Positions 7,907-16,315 of a stretch of 64,000 nucleotides of DNA are shown here, piece by piece. This stretch comes from Streptomyces sp. NBC_01317 (GTDB taxonomy: Bacteria; Actinomycetota; Actinomycetes; Streptomycetales; Streptomycetaceae). Made by a program: the position numbers and the translations under genes. The DNA lies in contig NZ_CP108393.1 of assembly GCF_035961655.1 (NCBI RefSeq), positions 1,860,001 to 1,924,000 on the forward strand, written 5' to 3'. The notes below the pieces were generated by a model. That model had not been told where the DNA came from and made no database searches. It saw only the letters and a program-made list of their open reading frames with translations. The first letter of the stretch is position 1. Every line of letters begins with the position of its first letter.

Positions 7907-8674
7907 TCACGGCGCCGGGTTGAAGACGACCTTCCAGCGGTCGAGGTGGCCTCGGTAGACGCCTGCGCGTACGTCCCCGATCTCCAGGGTCCACAGGCCG
8001 CGTGCCGGAGCCGTCACCTCGCCGGCGGCGAAGTCGAAGTACTGGGCCAGGTTCTCCCCGTCGTCGGTCTCGTCGGAATCCTTCAGGGTGTGGTAGCCGC
8101 CGTTCGGGTCGACGAGCGCGAGCGCGATCTGCCCCCGCACAGGATGCTTGATGTCGACCCAGACCCGGAAGCCGTACTCGGCGCGGCCGGTGTAGGTGGA
8201 CCGGATGAGGGACCGGGTCCAGCCGCCGTCGGGGATCGGTACGTCGTCTTCGTTGCGCTGGTCCGGCCCGGTCGCGGCGGCCACGGACCAGGCGAACTCG
8301 GCCGAGGCGGAGGTGCCTTCGGCGTCGGTGACCGTGACGGTCGCCGTGCCCGTGGTCTTCGTGGCGGGCGTCCCGGAGACCGCGCCCGTCACGGGGTCGA
8401 TCGTGACGCCGGCGGGCAGGCCGGTGCCGCTGAAGCGGAGGGTGCCGGGGCTGCTGCCCGACGCGGTGATCCGCAGTTCGATCGGCGCCCGGACGATCCA
8501 GACCTGCTCACGGGTCTCGTTGACGTACACCCAGGCGGCGCTGGACGCGGCTCCGGCGGGTCCGGCGACGGCGGTGCCCGTCTGGGCGCTGGTCGCCAGC
8601 AGGGCGCCCGAGGCGAGCAGGGCGCAGAGGGCCAGGGTCCCGCCGCGCCGGGTGTGGCGGAAGTCGGTGGTCAT
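7907..8674 (-). CDS. Secreted P-domain (proprotein-convertase domain) protein, copy 1
   Basis: This 255-residue protein has a Sec signal peptide: Arg-rich start 'TTDFRHTRRGG', a hydrophobic core, and likely cleavage after an Ala-x-Ala near residue 37. An Ig-like putative-Ig repeat follows ('ITASGSSPGTLRFSGTGLPAGVTID', about residues 65-130). The last roughly 110 residues form a P/Homo B beta-sandwich ('IPDGGWTRSLI', 'RGQIALALVDPNG', 'GLWTLEIGD', 'GHLDRWKVVF'). P-domains normally sit behind subtilisin or metalloprotease domains, but no protease is present here. It may act as an extracellular binding or adhesion module. It lies 13 bases after its paralogue, and the two are probably co-transcribed. 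Confidence 0.82.
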   Translation of the reverse strand: MTTDFRHTRRGGTLALCALLASGALLATSAQTGTAVAGPAGAASSAAWVYVNETREQVWIVRAPIELRITASGSSPGTLRFSGTGLPAGVTIDPVTGAVSGTPATKTTGTATVTVTDAEGTSASAEFAWSVAAATGPDQRNEDDVPIPDGGWTRSLIRSTYTGRAEYGFRVWVDIKHPVRGQIALALVDPNGGYHTLKDSDETDDGENLAQYFDFAAGEVTAPARGLWTLEIGDVRAGVYRGHLDRWKVVFNPAP

Positions 8675-8687
8675 GGGACGTTTCCTC

Positions 8688-9437
8688 TCAGACCAGCTGG
8701 TGGTAGGTCAGGCGCCATTGGTCGAGCGTGCCCGTGCCCGAACCTGCCTTCGTGTCACGGATGCGCAGCTTCCACGTACCGGCGGGGCCCCAAGTGGTCC
8801 ACAGCTCGTACTTCTTCCGCAGGCCCACCCCGTGGTCGTTCGGGTTGGCCCTCTTCACGGTGTAGACGAAGCCCGTGGGGTCGATGAGGTCGATGGCCAG
8901 CTGTCCCCGGTCGGTGTGGTCGCTGACCACGTCCACATCGATGTGGACGGTTCCGGTCCGGAAGTCCGAGTCCAGCGGCGCCAGGACCTCGCCGCCGTCG
9001 GGGATCACGTGGTCGGTGTCGGCGACGTGGACCAGGTGGTAGTCGTTGTCGATCGACCAGAAGAAGCTCGTCGAGCCCGTGCCGCCGGCCGCGTCCGTCA
9101 CGGTGATGCTGGGCTCCCAGTCACCCAGGACGCCGGGCTCGCCGGTGATCAGCCCGGTGGCGGCGTCGATCGAGAGCCCGGTGGGCAGGCCGGACGCCTC
9201 GTAGCGCAGGGCGCCCGGCGTGGTGCTGCTCGCCAGAACCTGGGCCTCCACCGGGTAGTACCAGAGGTTGCTCAGGTGGTCGGGCCGGTCGACGGTGACG
9301 GTACCGGCGGCGTGGGCGGCCTTCGCCGGGGCGGCGGAGGCGGGCACGCCGGTGGCGAACACCGCCGCCGACACGAGGACCGCGGCGGCGACGAGTCCGC
9401 TCCCCCGCCGCCGGAGGTGCCTGGTGCGGGTGGTCAC
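8688..9437 (-). CDS. Secreted P-domain protein, copy 2
   Basis: A 249-residue paralogue of the downstream protein with the same order: signal peptide (basic start, hydrophobic run, Ala-rich cleavage region near residue 35), a putative-Ig domain ('LASSTTPGALRYEASGLP'), then a P-domain ('IPDGGEVLAPLDSDF', 'RGQLAIDLIDPTG', 'GTWKLRIRD', 'GTLDQWRLTY'). Again there is no protease domain. Being first in the two-gene unit, it is probably transcribed from the AT-rich stretch upstream. The tandem arrangement indicates local duplication followed by divergence. The shared domains are similar in pattern but clearly not identical. Confidence 0.82.
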   Translation of the reverse strand: MTTRTRHLRRRGSGLVAAAVLVSAAVFATGVPASAAPAKAAHAAGTVTVDRPDHLSNLWYYPVEAQVLASSTTPGALRYEASGLPTGLSIDAATGLITGEPGVLGDWEPSITVTDAAGGTGSTSFFWSIDNDYHLVHVADTDHVIPDGGEVLAPLDSDFRTGTVHIDVDVVSDHTDRGQLAIDLIDPTGFVYTVKRANPNDHGVGLRKKYELWTTWGPAGTWKLRIRDTKAGSGTGTLDQWRLTYHQLV

Positions 9438-9637
9438 ATGGGCTCCTTCTCACGCAACTGGCTTTTCCGCGCCCGCCGGTCGGGGCGCGGCCCGACGAGC
9501 GTGCCATCGCCACTGATCCGCTGTCACCAGTTAAAATAGGAAATCGGCTTGAAGTGCCCTTTTAACGTTTATATCAGCAAGCGCGAAGCGCGAAGACAAC
9601 AGGATGTTCTGCCCCTGGTCGCGTGCGCGGCGTGTGA
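9438..9637. promoter_or_regulatory. AT-rich upstream region of the P-domain gene pair
   Basis: Positions about 9528-9600 are strikingly AT-rich for this genome, with runs such as 'gttaaaatagg' and 'cttttaacgtttatat', followed by a 'gcgaagcgcgaag' direct repeat. It lies directly upstream of the minus-strand P-domain genes and downstream of the minus-strand MmcQ gene, so it most likely holds their promoter. No exact -35/-10 pair was fixed. Confidence 0.45.
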
Positions 9638-9976
9638 TCAGGGGCGGAAGGCTTCCACCAGGCGGTCGGGCGCCGCCTGTTTCCAGGAGTCCACCAGGAT
9701 GTCGCGCAGCTCGTCGATGTCCTCCAGCGCGCCGAGCCGTACCCGTACCCACGCCGAACTCGCCTCGTGGGGCGGCACCCAGAACTTCTCCGGTTCCGCC
9801 GCGATCAGTTCCGTGCGCTCGTGGCGCGGGCAGCGCACCGCGAACGACGTCCGGTCGTCGGGGACCGTGACGAACATCTTCCCCGCCACCCGGAACGTGG
9901 GCATGCGCCACGCCTCCTTCTCCACCGTTTCCGGGAGGGAGAGCGCGATACGGCGGACATCGTCGGCGTCGGTCAC
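9638..9976 (-). CDS. MmcQ/YjbR family DNA-binding-like protein
   Basis: This 112-residue protein starts 'MTDADDVRRIALSLP' and shows the MmcQ/YjbR pattern: N-terminal helix, 'FRVAGKMFVTV', 'FAVRCPRHERTELI', 'SSAWVRVRLGAL' and a C-terminal helix 'LRDILVDSWKQAAP'. The fold resembles a double-wing, CyaY-like sheet and is often called DNA-binding, but the cellular role is not established. GTG at 9976 was chosen because longer upstream extensions are low-complexity and lack family residues. An in-frame GTG at 9985 is possible. It stands alone between the P-domain genes and the divergent PBP gene. Confidence 0.78.
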   Translation of the reverse strand: MTDADDVRRIALSLPETVEKEAWRMPTFRVAGKMFVTVPDDRTSFAVRCPRHERTELIAAEPEKFWVPPHEASSAWVRVRLGALEDIDELRDILVDSWKQAAPDRLVEAFRP

Positions 9977-10362
9977 GGCGACCACTTTAGACGGACCCGA
10001 CGGGCGGCGCGGCCGCTGGAAATTCACAGGTTCTTCGCGGAACGCGCGGACGCGCGCACGCGTCTTTCCTCTCGGCGCGGGGCCCTGGTGAGACATCGGA
10101 CCGGGCCCGGCGCGTCCATGAGCCGAGGGCCGGCGCACAGGAAGGCTGTTTATGATCACGACCGGGGCCTGTCGTCCCGGCCGCGCCCGACCGCACGCGT
10201 CAACCCGGCGGCCCGGCATGCCGGTTGCCCGCCCCGTACTCCCGTGAGGAATCCCGCAGGTATGCAGCACATACTCCGCCACGCCTGTCGCACCCCGCTC
10301 CCCGGCGGGGAGGTGGCACTCAGATCTCGCGGTCGCTCCGGCGGACGCGAAGGAGCCCGCGC
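9977..10362. other. Divergent intergenic region, MmcQ-like and PBP genes
   Basis: About 385 bases separate the divergent MmcQ-like and PBP genes. Frames extending into it are low-complexity extensions of the real genes. No clear palindrome or terminator is visible. It should hold the two divergent promoters. Confidence 0.55.
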
Positions 10363-12441
10363 GTGACGTCGGAGCACGGGGCGTCAGGGCACGGGAAGGG
10401 CCGGCGCGGGGGCGCGCGCCGAAGACCGGCGGCGGGGCGGGCGGCGACCGCCGGCGCGTGGCAGCTCTTGTGGCGGATCGGGGAACGGGCGGCGCGGCTG
10501 CGGCGCCCCGACTATCCGCGGACGGGTCGTTCCGGGGTCCGCCGGTGGCTGCCGTCGTGGCGTCAGTCCCTCTCCCTGGTCGTGTTCGCCGTCGCCGGTC
10601 TCAGCGGTTTTGTCGCCTACGCGTACGCCGAGACGCGGATCCCGGAGAAGCTCAACTCCTTCGCCACCCAGCAGGACAACGTCTACTACTGGGCGGACGG
10701 CACGGAGTTGGCGCGCAGCGGCTGGGTCCAGCGGCAGGAGATGCCGCTGTCGAAGGTCCCCGAGCACGTCCGGGGAGCCGTACTGGCCGCCGAGAACGCG
10801 AACTTCTACTCGGATCCCGGGGTGTCCCTCTCGGGGATGGCCCGCGCCGTGGGCCGGATGATCACGGGCGGGGAGACCCAGGGCGGCTCGACCATCACCC
10901 AGCAGTACGTGAAGAACGCCTATCTGACGCAGGATCAGACCGCGTCGAGGAAGTTCGACGAGCTGCTGCTCGCGGTCAAGGTCGACAACCGGCTGAGCAA
11001 GGACCAGATCCTGGAGGGCTACCTCAACACCAGCTGGTTCGGGCGGGGGACGTACGGCATCCAGCGCGCCGCCCAGGCCTACTACGGCAAGGAGGTGAGC
11101 GAACTCGACCCGAGCGAGGCCGCGTTCCTCGCCTCCCTCCTCAAGGGCGCTTCCCTGTACGACCCGGCGCTGGGCGCGAAGAGCCGGGCGCGGGCGGTGG
11201 AGCGGTGGGGCTGGATCCTCGACCGCATGGTGACGACGGGGGTGCTCCCGGCGAAGCAGCGGGCCGCGTACACCCACTTCCCCGAGCCCAAGGCCCCGCC
11301 TCGCACCTCCACCGAGAGCGGGCAGCCCGGCTATCTGGTCGGGCTGGCGAAGACGTACCTCCAGAAGGCCGGGAAGATCTCCGACGCCGCCTTCGACCTG
11401 GGCGGCTATCAGATCTACACGACGTTCGACCGGCAGCGCACGACGGCCCTCGCGAGTGCGGTGGGCAAGGTCCGGAAGGGCTTCGACCCGAAGAAGCCGA
11501 AGGACAGGTACGCCCGCACCGGCGCCGCGTCCGTCGCCCCCGACGGGCGGATCCTCGCGGTGTACGGCGGTCCCGACTTCCTCACCCAGGGGTTCAACGA
11601 GGCCAACGCCGTGACCGTACAGGCCGGTTCGGCGTTCACGCCGTTCGTGTACGCCGCCGCGCTGCGTGACGGGGTACGGCGTGAGCGCGACGCGCCCCGG
11701 ACGCCCGTGTCCCCCGACTCCGTGTACGACGCCGACAACGATCTGCCCGTCCTCACCCCCGAGGGCCCGTACTGGGACCGCAACGGCAAGGTGGTGAAGG
11801 GGAAGAACGACGGCGGACTGTCGTGGGGGCGGCTGACTCTGCACGACGCGATGGCCCGGTCCGCCAACACCCCTTTCCTCCAGCTGGGGATGGACGTCGG
11901 ACTCGACCGGGTGGCGCGGGCCGCCCAGGACGCGGGCCTGCTCGGCGCCGGTCTGGGGCCACGGGTCCCGGCCTTCTCCCTCGGCAACTCCACACCGAGC
12001 GCGATCCGGATGGCGAGCGCGTACGGCACCTTCGCGGCGGGCGGTGTGCACGCGGAGCCGTACTCGGTCGTACGGGTGACCCGCAACGGCGAGCCGGTGA
12101 AGCTGGCCTCCCACCGGACGGACCGGGCGTTCAGCACCGAGGTGAGCGGGCAGGTCACGGACGCCCTGCGGGCCGCGTACCAGCGGAGCGCGGCCGCGTC
12201 CGGCGAGGAGCCGGTCCCGGATACCGCCGGCAAGGCCGGCACCACCGAGGACCACACGGCGGGCTGGTTCACCGGCTACACCGCGCGGGAGGCGACGGCC
12301 GTCGTCGTCTACCGGATGGACCTGAGAAATGTCACCCCGCTGCCCGTCACAGGCCTCGGCGGGGCCGAGGACGCCGATCTGACGTACCCGGGCCGGATCT
12401 GGTCCGACTACCTGAAGTCCGTTGCCGGGCACGGGGGATGA
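10363..12441 (+). CDS. Class A penicillin-binding protein with degenerate transpeptidase domain
   Basis: This 692-residue protein has a basic cytosolic tail, one membrane anchor (about 68-90), a GT51 glycosyltransferase domain and a transpeptidase-like domain. GT51 motifs are present: Glu144 in 'LAAENANFYSDPG', 'GGSTITQQYVKN', and 'SKDQILEGYLN' with 'FGRGTYGIQRAA'. In the transpeptidase domain, Ser423 lies in 'AGSAFTPF', so the SxxK lysine is replaced by Thr426. The SxN motif (Ser500-Ala-Asn502) is kept, but the KTG motif reads Lys624-Ala-Gly. The lysine is needed for acylation in known PBPs, so transpeptidation is probably lost while glycan polymerisation may remain. The start is GTG 10363 with AGGAG at 10351-10355. 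It is followed by a NodB-like gene. Confidence 0.88.
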   Translation: MTSEHGASGHGKGRRGGARRRPAAGRAATAGAWQLLWRIGERAARLRRPDYPRTGRSGVRRWLPSWRQSLSLVVFAVAGLSGFVAYAYAETRIPEKLNSFATQQDNVYYWADGTELARSGWVQRQEMPLSKVPEHVRGAVLAAENANFYSDPGVSLSGMARAVGRMITGGETQGGSTITQQYVKNAYLTQDQTASRKFDELLLAVKVDNRLSKDQILEGYLNTSWFGRGTYGIQRAAQAYYGKEVSELDPSEAAFLASLLKGASLYDPALGAKSRARAVERWGWILDRMVTTGVLPAKQRAAYTHFPEPKAPPRTSTESGQPGYLVGLAKTYLQKAGKISDAAFDLGGYQIYTTFDRQRTTALASAVGKVRKGFDPKKPKDRYARTGAASVAPDGRILAVYGGPDFLTQGFNEANAVTVQAGSAFTPFVYAAALRDGVRRERDAPRTPVSPDSVYDADNDLPVLTPEGPYWDRNGKVVKGKNDGGLSWGRLTLHDAMARSANTPFLQLGMDVGLDRVARAAQDAGLLGAGLGPRVPAFSLGNSTPSAIRMASAYGTFAAGGVHAEPYSVVRVTRNGEPVKLASHRTDRAFSTEVSGQVTDALRAAYQRSAAASGEEPVPDTAGKAGTTEDHTAGWFTGYTAREATAVVVYRMDLRNVTPLPVTGLGGAEDADLTYPGRIWSDYLKSVAGHGG

Positions 12442-12496
12442 CGGGACGTCGTCCACCGCGCAGCCGTGCCGAATCCCCCAGGAAGTGAAGGCCGCC

Positions 12497-13897
12497 GTGA
12501 GCCGCACCGACCGTAGCGACCGTAGCGACAGCCCCGACAGCCCCGAGAGCCGCGCGAGACCCGAGAGCCACGAAGGATCCGAGAGCCGCAAGAGCCGTAG
12601 CCGCGCCGCCCGGCGCGCGGCGCTGCCCCGTACCACTTTCCGCGCCAAGGTGGTCCTCGGTGTGGTCCTGGCCTGCGCGGCAGCCGCCGCGGCGGCCCCG
12701 CTCGTCAGCGGCGGCTCCGCCGACTCCCCCGCCGCGCGGGGCGACGACGCCTCGCGCGCCGGGGCATCGGCCGGAGCCGCGCCGGAGAACGGCAGCGGGC
12801 AGAAGGCCGGGGACGCCGACGAGTGGGACGGGAAGGTCGAGGTCCTGGGGGACGGCTCCACCTCCTACACCGGGCCGCAACCGGGCCAGTTGAAGCCCGA
12901 GCGCCTCAAACCCGGCGAGAAGCCTCCCCAGTTCGTGGTGTTCTCCTGGGACGGCGCGCTCCAGGGCGACGACAAGCTGTTCTCCCGCTTCCGCCAGGTC
13001 GCGAAGGAGAGCGACGCCCACATGACACTCTTCCTCACCGGCATCTATCTGCTGCCGGAGTCCAAGAGGCAGCTCTACAGGCCGCCGCAGCACGCGACGG
13101 GCGCGTCCGCCATCTCGTACCCGACCCCCCAGCACATCCGCGACACCCTGGACCAGCTCGGGAAGGCGTGGACCGAGGGCAACGAGATCGGCTCGCACTT
13201 CAACGGGCACTTCTGCGGCAAGAAGGGGGGCGGTGACTGGTCGGGCGCCGAGTGGAAGAGCGAGATCGGCCAGGCGGTGTCCTTCGTCAAGAACTGGAAG
13301 ACGAACACCGGCTTCACCGATCTGCCGCCCCTGCCCTTCGACCCGGACCGGGAGATCACGGGAGGGCGCGCGCCGTGCCTGGAGGGGCAGAAGACCCTGC
13401 TGCCCGCGGAGAAGGCCGCCGGCTGGCGGTACGACGCGAGTTCGGCGGGGGACTTCCAGATCTGGCCGGCCAAGAAGAACGGGGTCTGGGACTTCCCCCT
13501 CCAGCTCCTGCCGTTCCCCGAGGGGGATTTCCAGGTGCTGTCCATGGACTTCAACCTGCTCTACAACCAGTCGGACGGCAGCACCGACGGCGATCCGGCG
13601 CAGTGGGCCGCCTGGCGCCAGCAGGCCCAGGACGCGTACATGAACGGCTTCGAGCGGGTCTACAACGGCAGCCGGGCCCCGCTGTTCATCGGCAACCACT
13701 TCGAGGAATGGAACGGCGGCATCTACATGGACGCCGTGGAGAACGTCATGCGTGACGTGTGCCCGCGCGAGGGGGTGCGGTGTGTGTCCTTCCGTGAGCT
13801 GGCGGACTGGATGGACGCCCAGGACCCCGCTGTCCTGGCCCAGTTGAGGAATCTGGACCCGGCGCAGGAGCCACTGTGGAAGTCGATCGTCCGCTGA
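12497..13897 (+). CDS. Secreted NodB-like (polysaccharide deacetylase fold) protein
   Basis: A 466-residue protein. The first 40 or so residues are a Ser/Asp/Arg low-complexity tail built of repeats such as 'DRSDRSDSPDSPES', followed by a membrane or signal segment (about 55-72) and a flexible linker. The catalytic part begins 'FVVFSWDGAL', and contains 'HMTLFLTGIYLL' and 'GNEIGSHFNGHFCG', which match NodB motifs 1 and 2 (a His-x-x-x-His pair), ending with 'APLFIGNHFEEW'. The usual 'TFDDG' is altered to 'SWDGA'. It probably acts on cell-surface glycan, with deacetylase activity uncertain. The start GTG 12497 follows a GGAAG box. It lies 55 bases after the PBP gene, in probable operon with it. 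Confidence 0.78.
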   Translation: MSRTDRSDRSDSPDSPESRARPESHEGSESRKSRSRAARRAALPRTTFRAKVVLGVVLACAAAAAAAPLVSGGSADSPAARGDDASRAGASAGAAPENGSGQKAGDADEWDGKVEVLGDGSTSYTGPQPGQLKPERLKPGEKPPQFVVFSWDGALQGDDKLFSRFRQVAKESDAHMTLFLTGIYLLPESKRQLYRPPQHATGASAISYPTPQHIRDTLDQLGKAWTEGNEIGSHFNGHFCGKKGGGDWSGAEWKSEIGQAVSFVKNWKTNTGFTDLPPLPFDPDREITGGRAPCLEGQKTLLPAEKAAGWRYDASSAGDFQIWPAKKNGVWDFPLQLLPFPEGDFQVLSMDFNLLYNQSDGSTDGDPAQWAAWRQQAQDAYMNGFERVYNGSRAPLFIGNHFEEWNGGIYMDAVENVMRDVCPREGVRCVSFRELADWMDAQDPAVLAQLRNLDPAQEPLWKSIVR

Positions 13898-13933
13898 AGT
13901 GGGTGAGAGGCCGCGAAGGGACGGCGGCCGGTG

Positions 13934-16315
13934 TCAGTCGGTGACCGGCCTGGGCTCGGGCCGCCCGCCGCGCTGGGCGGGCCGCCGGCCGGCCGGCTGC
14001 TGCGGCTCGGGGCGCTCCACCCGTTCCGGTACGTCCCTCGTCTGCGGTGACGTGGGCGAGACCGTCAGAGGCGTGCCGTAGTGGCTGATCTCCAGGGCCT
14101 CGCCGTCGGACTCAGGCATCGAGTACACCGCCTTCGACCCGCTGATCTCCACCCGCAGATGGCGTTTCTGGATCTGTACGTTGAAGGCGAGGCGGCTGAG
14201 CTGTTCGGGCAGCCGGGGGGCGAAGGCGAGGGTGTCGCCGTGGTGGCGCATCCCGCCGAAGCCGGAGACGAGCGCGATCCAGGTGCCGGCCAGGGACGCG
14301 ATGTGCAGACCGTCCCGGGTGTTGTGTTCCAGGTCGGAGAGGTCCATCAGCGCGGCCTCCCCCAAGTAGTCGTACGCCAGCTGCACATGGCCCGTCTCGG
14401 CGGCCATGACGGCCTGGGTGCAGGCGGACAGCGACGAGTCCCGTACGGTGATCGCCTCGTAGTAGGCGAAGTTACGGGCCTTCTCCTCGGCGGTGAAGGC
14501 CGCGCCGCGCACGTGCAGGGCGAGCACCAGGTCCGCCTGCTTGACCACCTGCTTGCGGTAGAGGTCGAAGTACGGGAAGCGCAGCAGGAGCGGGTAGTCG
14601 TCCTCCCCGGTGGAGGCGAAGTCCCACATCTGGTGGGCGGTGAAGCCCGCCGACTGTTCGTGGACCCCCAGGTCCCGGTTGTACGGGAGGGCCATGCGGT
14701 CCGCCGCGTCGCGCCACGAGGCGCTCTCCTCGGTGTCCACCGAGAGCCGTACGGCGTCCTCCGGATACCGGTCGCAGGCGTCCGCGGCGGCGCGCAGGTT
14801 CTCCTGCGCCATCAGGTTCGTGTACGTGTTGTCGTCCGCGACGGCGCTGTACTCGTCGGGTCCCGTGACGCCGTCGATGTGGAACACGCCGGTGTGGTCG
14901 TGGTGGCCGAGCGAGCGCCACAACCGGGCGGTCTCGACCAGCAGTTCCACCCCGACCTCCCGGTCGAACATCTCGTCGTGGGAGGCGGCGGAGTAGCGCG
15001 CGACGGCGTCGGCGATGTCGGCGTTGATGTGGAAGGCCGCGGTCCCGGCCGGCCAGTAGCCGGAGCACTCACCGCCGTTGATGGTCCGCCAGGGGAACGC
15101 CGCGCCTTTCAGGCCCAGTTGGGCCGCCCTTTCGCGGGCGGCCGGCAGGGTGGAGAACCGCCACCTGAGGGCCTGGTCGACGGCCTTGGGAGCGGTGTAG
15201 GTCAGCGAGGGGAGGACGAAGCTCTCGGTGTCCCAGAAGCTGTGGCCGTCGTAGCCGGGGCCGGTCAGTCCCTTGGCGGGGATGGCCCGGCTCTCCGCGC
15301 GGGCCCCGGCCTGGAGGGTGTGGAACATCCCGAACCGTACGGCCTGCTGGATCTCGGTGTCCCCCTCGACCTCGACGTCCGCCTGCCTCCAGAAGCGGTC
15401 CAGGTAGGCGCGCTGCTCGGCGACCAGCCCCGCCCAGCCGGTCCCCATGGCGGCGGCGAGGGCGCCGTCCACCTGGTCGTGCACGGCGGGCAGCGAGCGG
15501 TTGCCCGACCAGCCGTACGCCACGAACTTCTCCAGCCGCAGCCGCTCGCCGGGGCCCACGTCGCCGGTGAAGGTGACCCGGCTCAGGTTGTCGCCGCTCT
15601 CGCAGAAGACGCCGGTCTCGCGGGGCCCCTCCACGACGTGGTCGGCGGACGCGGCGACCCGCAGCCCGCTGCGCTCGGTGCGGTGCACGAGCCGCAGCCG
15701 CCGTCCGTCCGAGTAGTGCTCCTCGGGTACGAGGGGTGACTCCAGGGCGGCCGCCGCCCGGGGGTCCCCGCCGGCCGCCGGGAGCTGTTCGTTGGCGACC
15801 AGTTCCGACTGGAGGACGATGCTGACCTCGGCGCCGACCGCCTCGACCTCGAAGGCGATCGCGGCGATGGCCCGCTGGGTGAAGGAGACGAGGCGGGTGG
15901 ACCGTACCCGTACCGTACGGCCCGCCGGGGACGTCCACTCGACCGTGCGGTGCAGCAGCCCCGACCGCAGGTCGAGGACCCGTTCGTGGTGCCCCAGGCG
16001 GCCGTAGCGCAGGTCGAAGGGCTCGTCGTCCACCAGCAGCCGGATGATCTTGCCGTTGATGGTGTTGATGACGGTCTGGCTGGACTCCGGGTAGCCGTAG
16101 CCGGCTTCCGCGTACGGCAGCGGGCGCAGCTCGTACACCCCGTTCAGATACGTCCCCGGCAGGCCGTGCGGTTCGCCCTCGTCCAGATTCCCGCGCCAGC
16201 CGACGTGCCCGTTGGAGAGGGCGAACAGCGACTCGCTCTGCGGCAGGGCGTCCAGGTCGAGGGCCGTCTCGCGCAGGCACCACGGCTCGACGGCGTACAG
16301 CGGATGACTGATCAC
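13934..16315 (-). CDS. Glycoside hydrolase family 65 disaccharide phosphorylase
   Basis: This 793-residue protein is a typical GH65 enzyme: an N-terminal beta-sandwich ('LFALSNGHVGWRGNLDEG'), an (alpha/alpha)6 barrel and a short C-terminal sheet. The general acid is Glu488 in 'VTGPDEYSAVADDN'. 'FWDTESFVLPSL' is the family's substrate-site block. Relatives phosphorolyse maltose, trehalose, kojibiose or nigerose to beta-glucose-1-phosphate plus glucose, and the exact disaccharide cannot be told. Its ATG overlaps the HAD gene stop by four bases, and a beta-phosphoglucomutase partner is what GH65 phosphorylases need to feed glycolysis. The C-terminal tail after residue 760 is Pro/Arg-rich and probably disordered. 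Confidence 0.9.
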   Translation of the reverse strand: MISHPLYAVEPWCLRETALDLDALPQSESLFALSNGHVGWRGNLDEGEPHGLPGTYLNGVYELRPLPYAEAGYGYPESSQTVINTINGKIIRLLVDDEPFDLRYGRLGHHERVLDLRSGLLHRTVEWTSPAGRTVRVRSTRLVSFTQRAIAAIAFEVEAVGAEVSIVLQSELVANEQLPAAGGDPRAAAALESPLVPEEHYSDGRRLRLVHRTERSGLRVAASADHVVEGPRETGVFCESGDNLSRVTFTGDVGPGERLRLEKFVAYGWSGNRSLPAVHDQVDGALAAAMGTGWAGLVAEQRAYLDRFWRQADVEVEGDTEIQQAVRFGMFHTLQAGARAESRAIPAKGLTGPGYDGHSFWDTESFVLPSLTYTAPKAVDQALRWRFSTLPAARERAAQLGLKGAAFPWRTINGGECSGYWPAGTAAFHINADIADAVARYSAASHDEMFDREVGVELLVETARLWRSLGHHDHTGVFHIDGVTGPDEYSAVADDNTYTNLMAQENLRAAADACDRYPEDAVRLSVDTEESASWRDAADRMALPYNRDLGVHEQSAGFTAHQMWDFASTGEDDYPLLLRFPYFDLYRKQVVKQADLVLALHVRGAAFTAEEKARNFAYYEAITVRDSSLSACTQAVMAAETGHVQLAYDYLGEAALMDLSDLEHNTRDGLHIASLAGTWIALVSGFGGMRHHGDTLAFAPRLPEQLSRLAFNVQIQKRHLRVEISGSKAVYSMPESDGEALEISHYGTPLTVSPTSPQTRDVPERVERPEPQQPAGRRPAQRGGRPEPRPVTD

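Noticed and set aside
7517..7958. Two short + strand frames upstream of the P-domain genes
   Set aside because: Arg-rich, with no ribosome-binding site and no similarity to anything recognised.
9977..10282. N-terminal extension of the MmcQ-like protein
   Set aside because: Basic low-complexity sequence absent from the family.
10384..12861. 825-residue minus-strand frame opposite the PBP gene
   Set aside because: Low-complexity composition and no motifs; the + strand has an unambiguous PBP.
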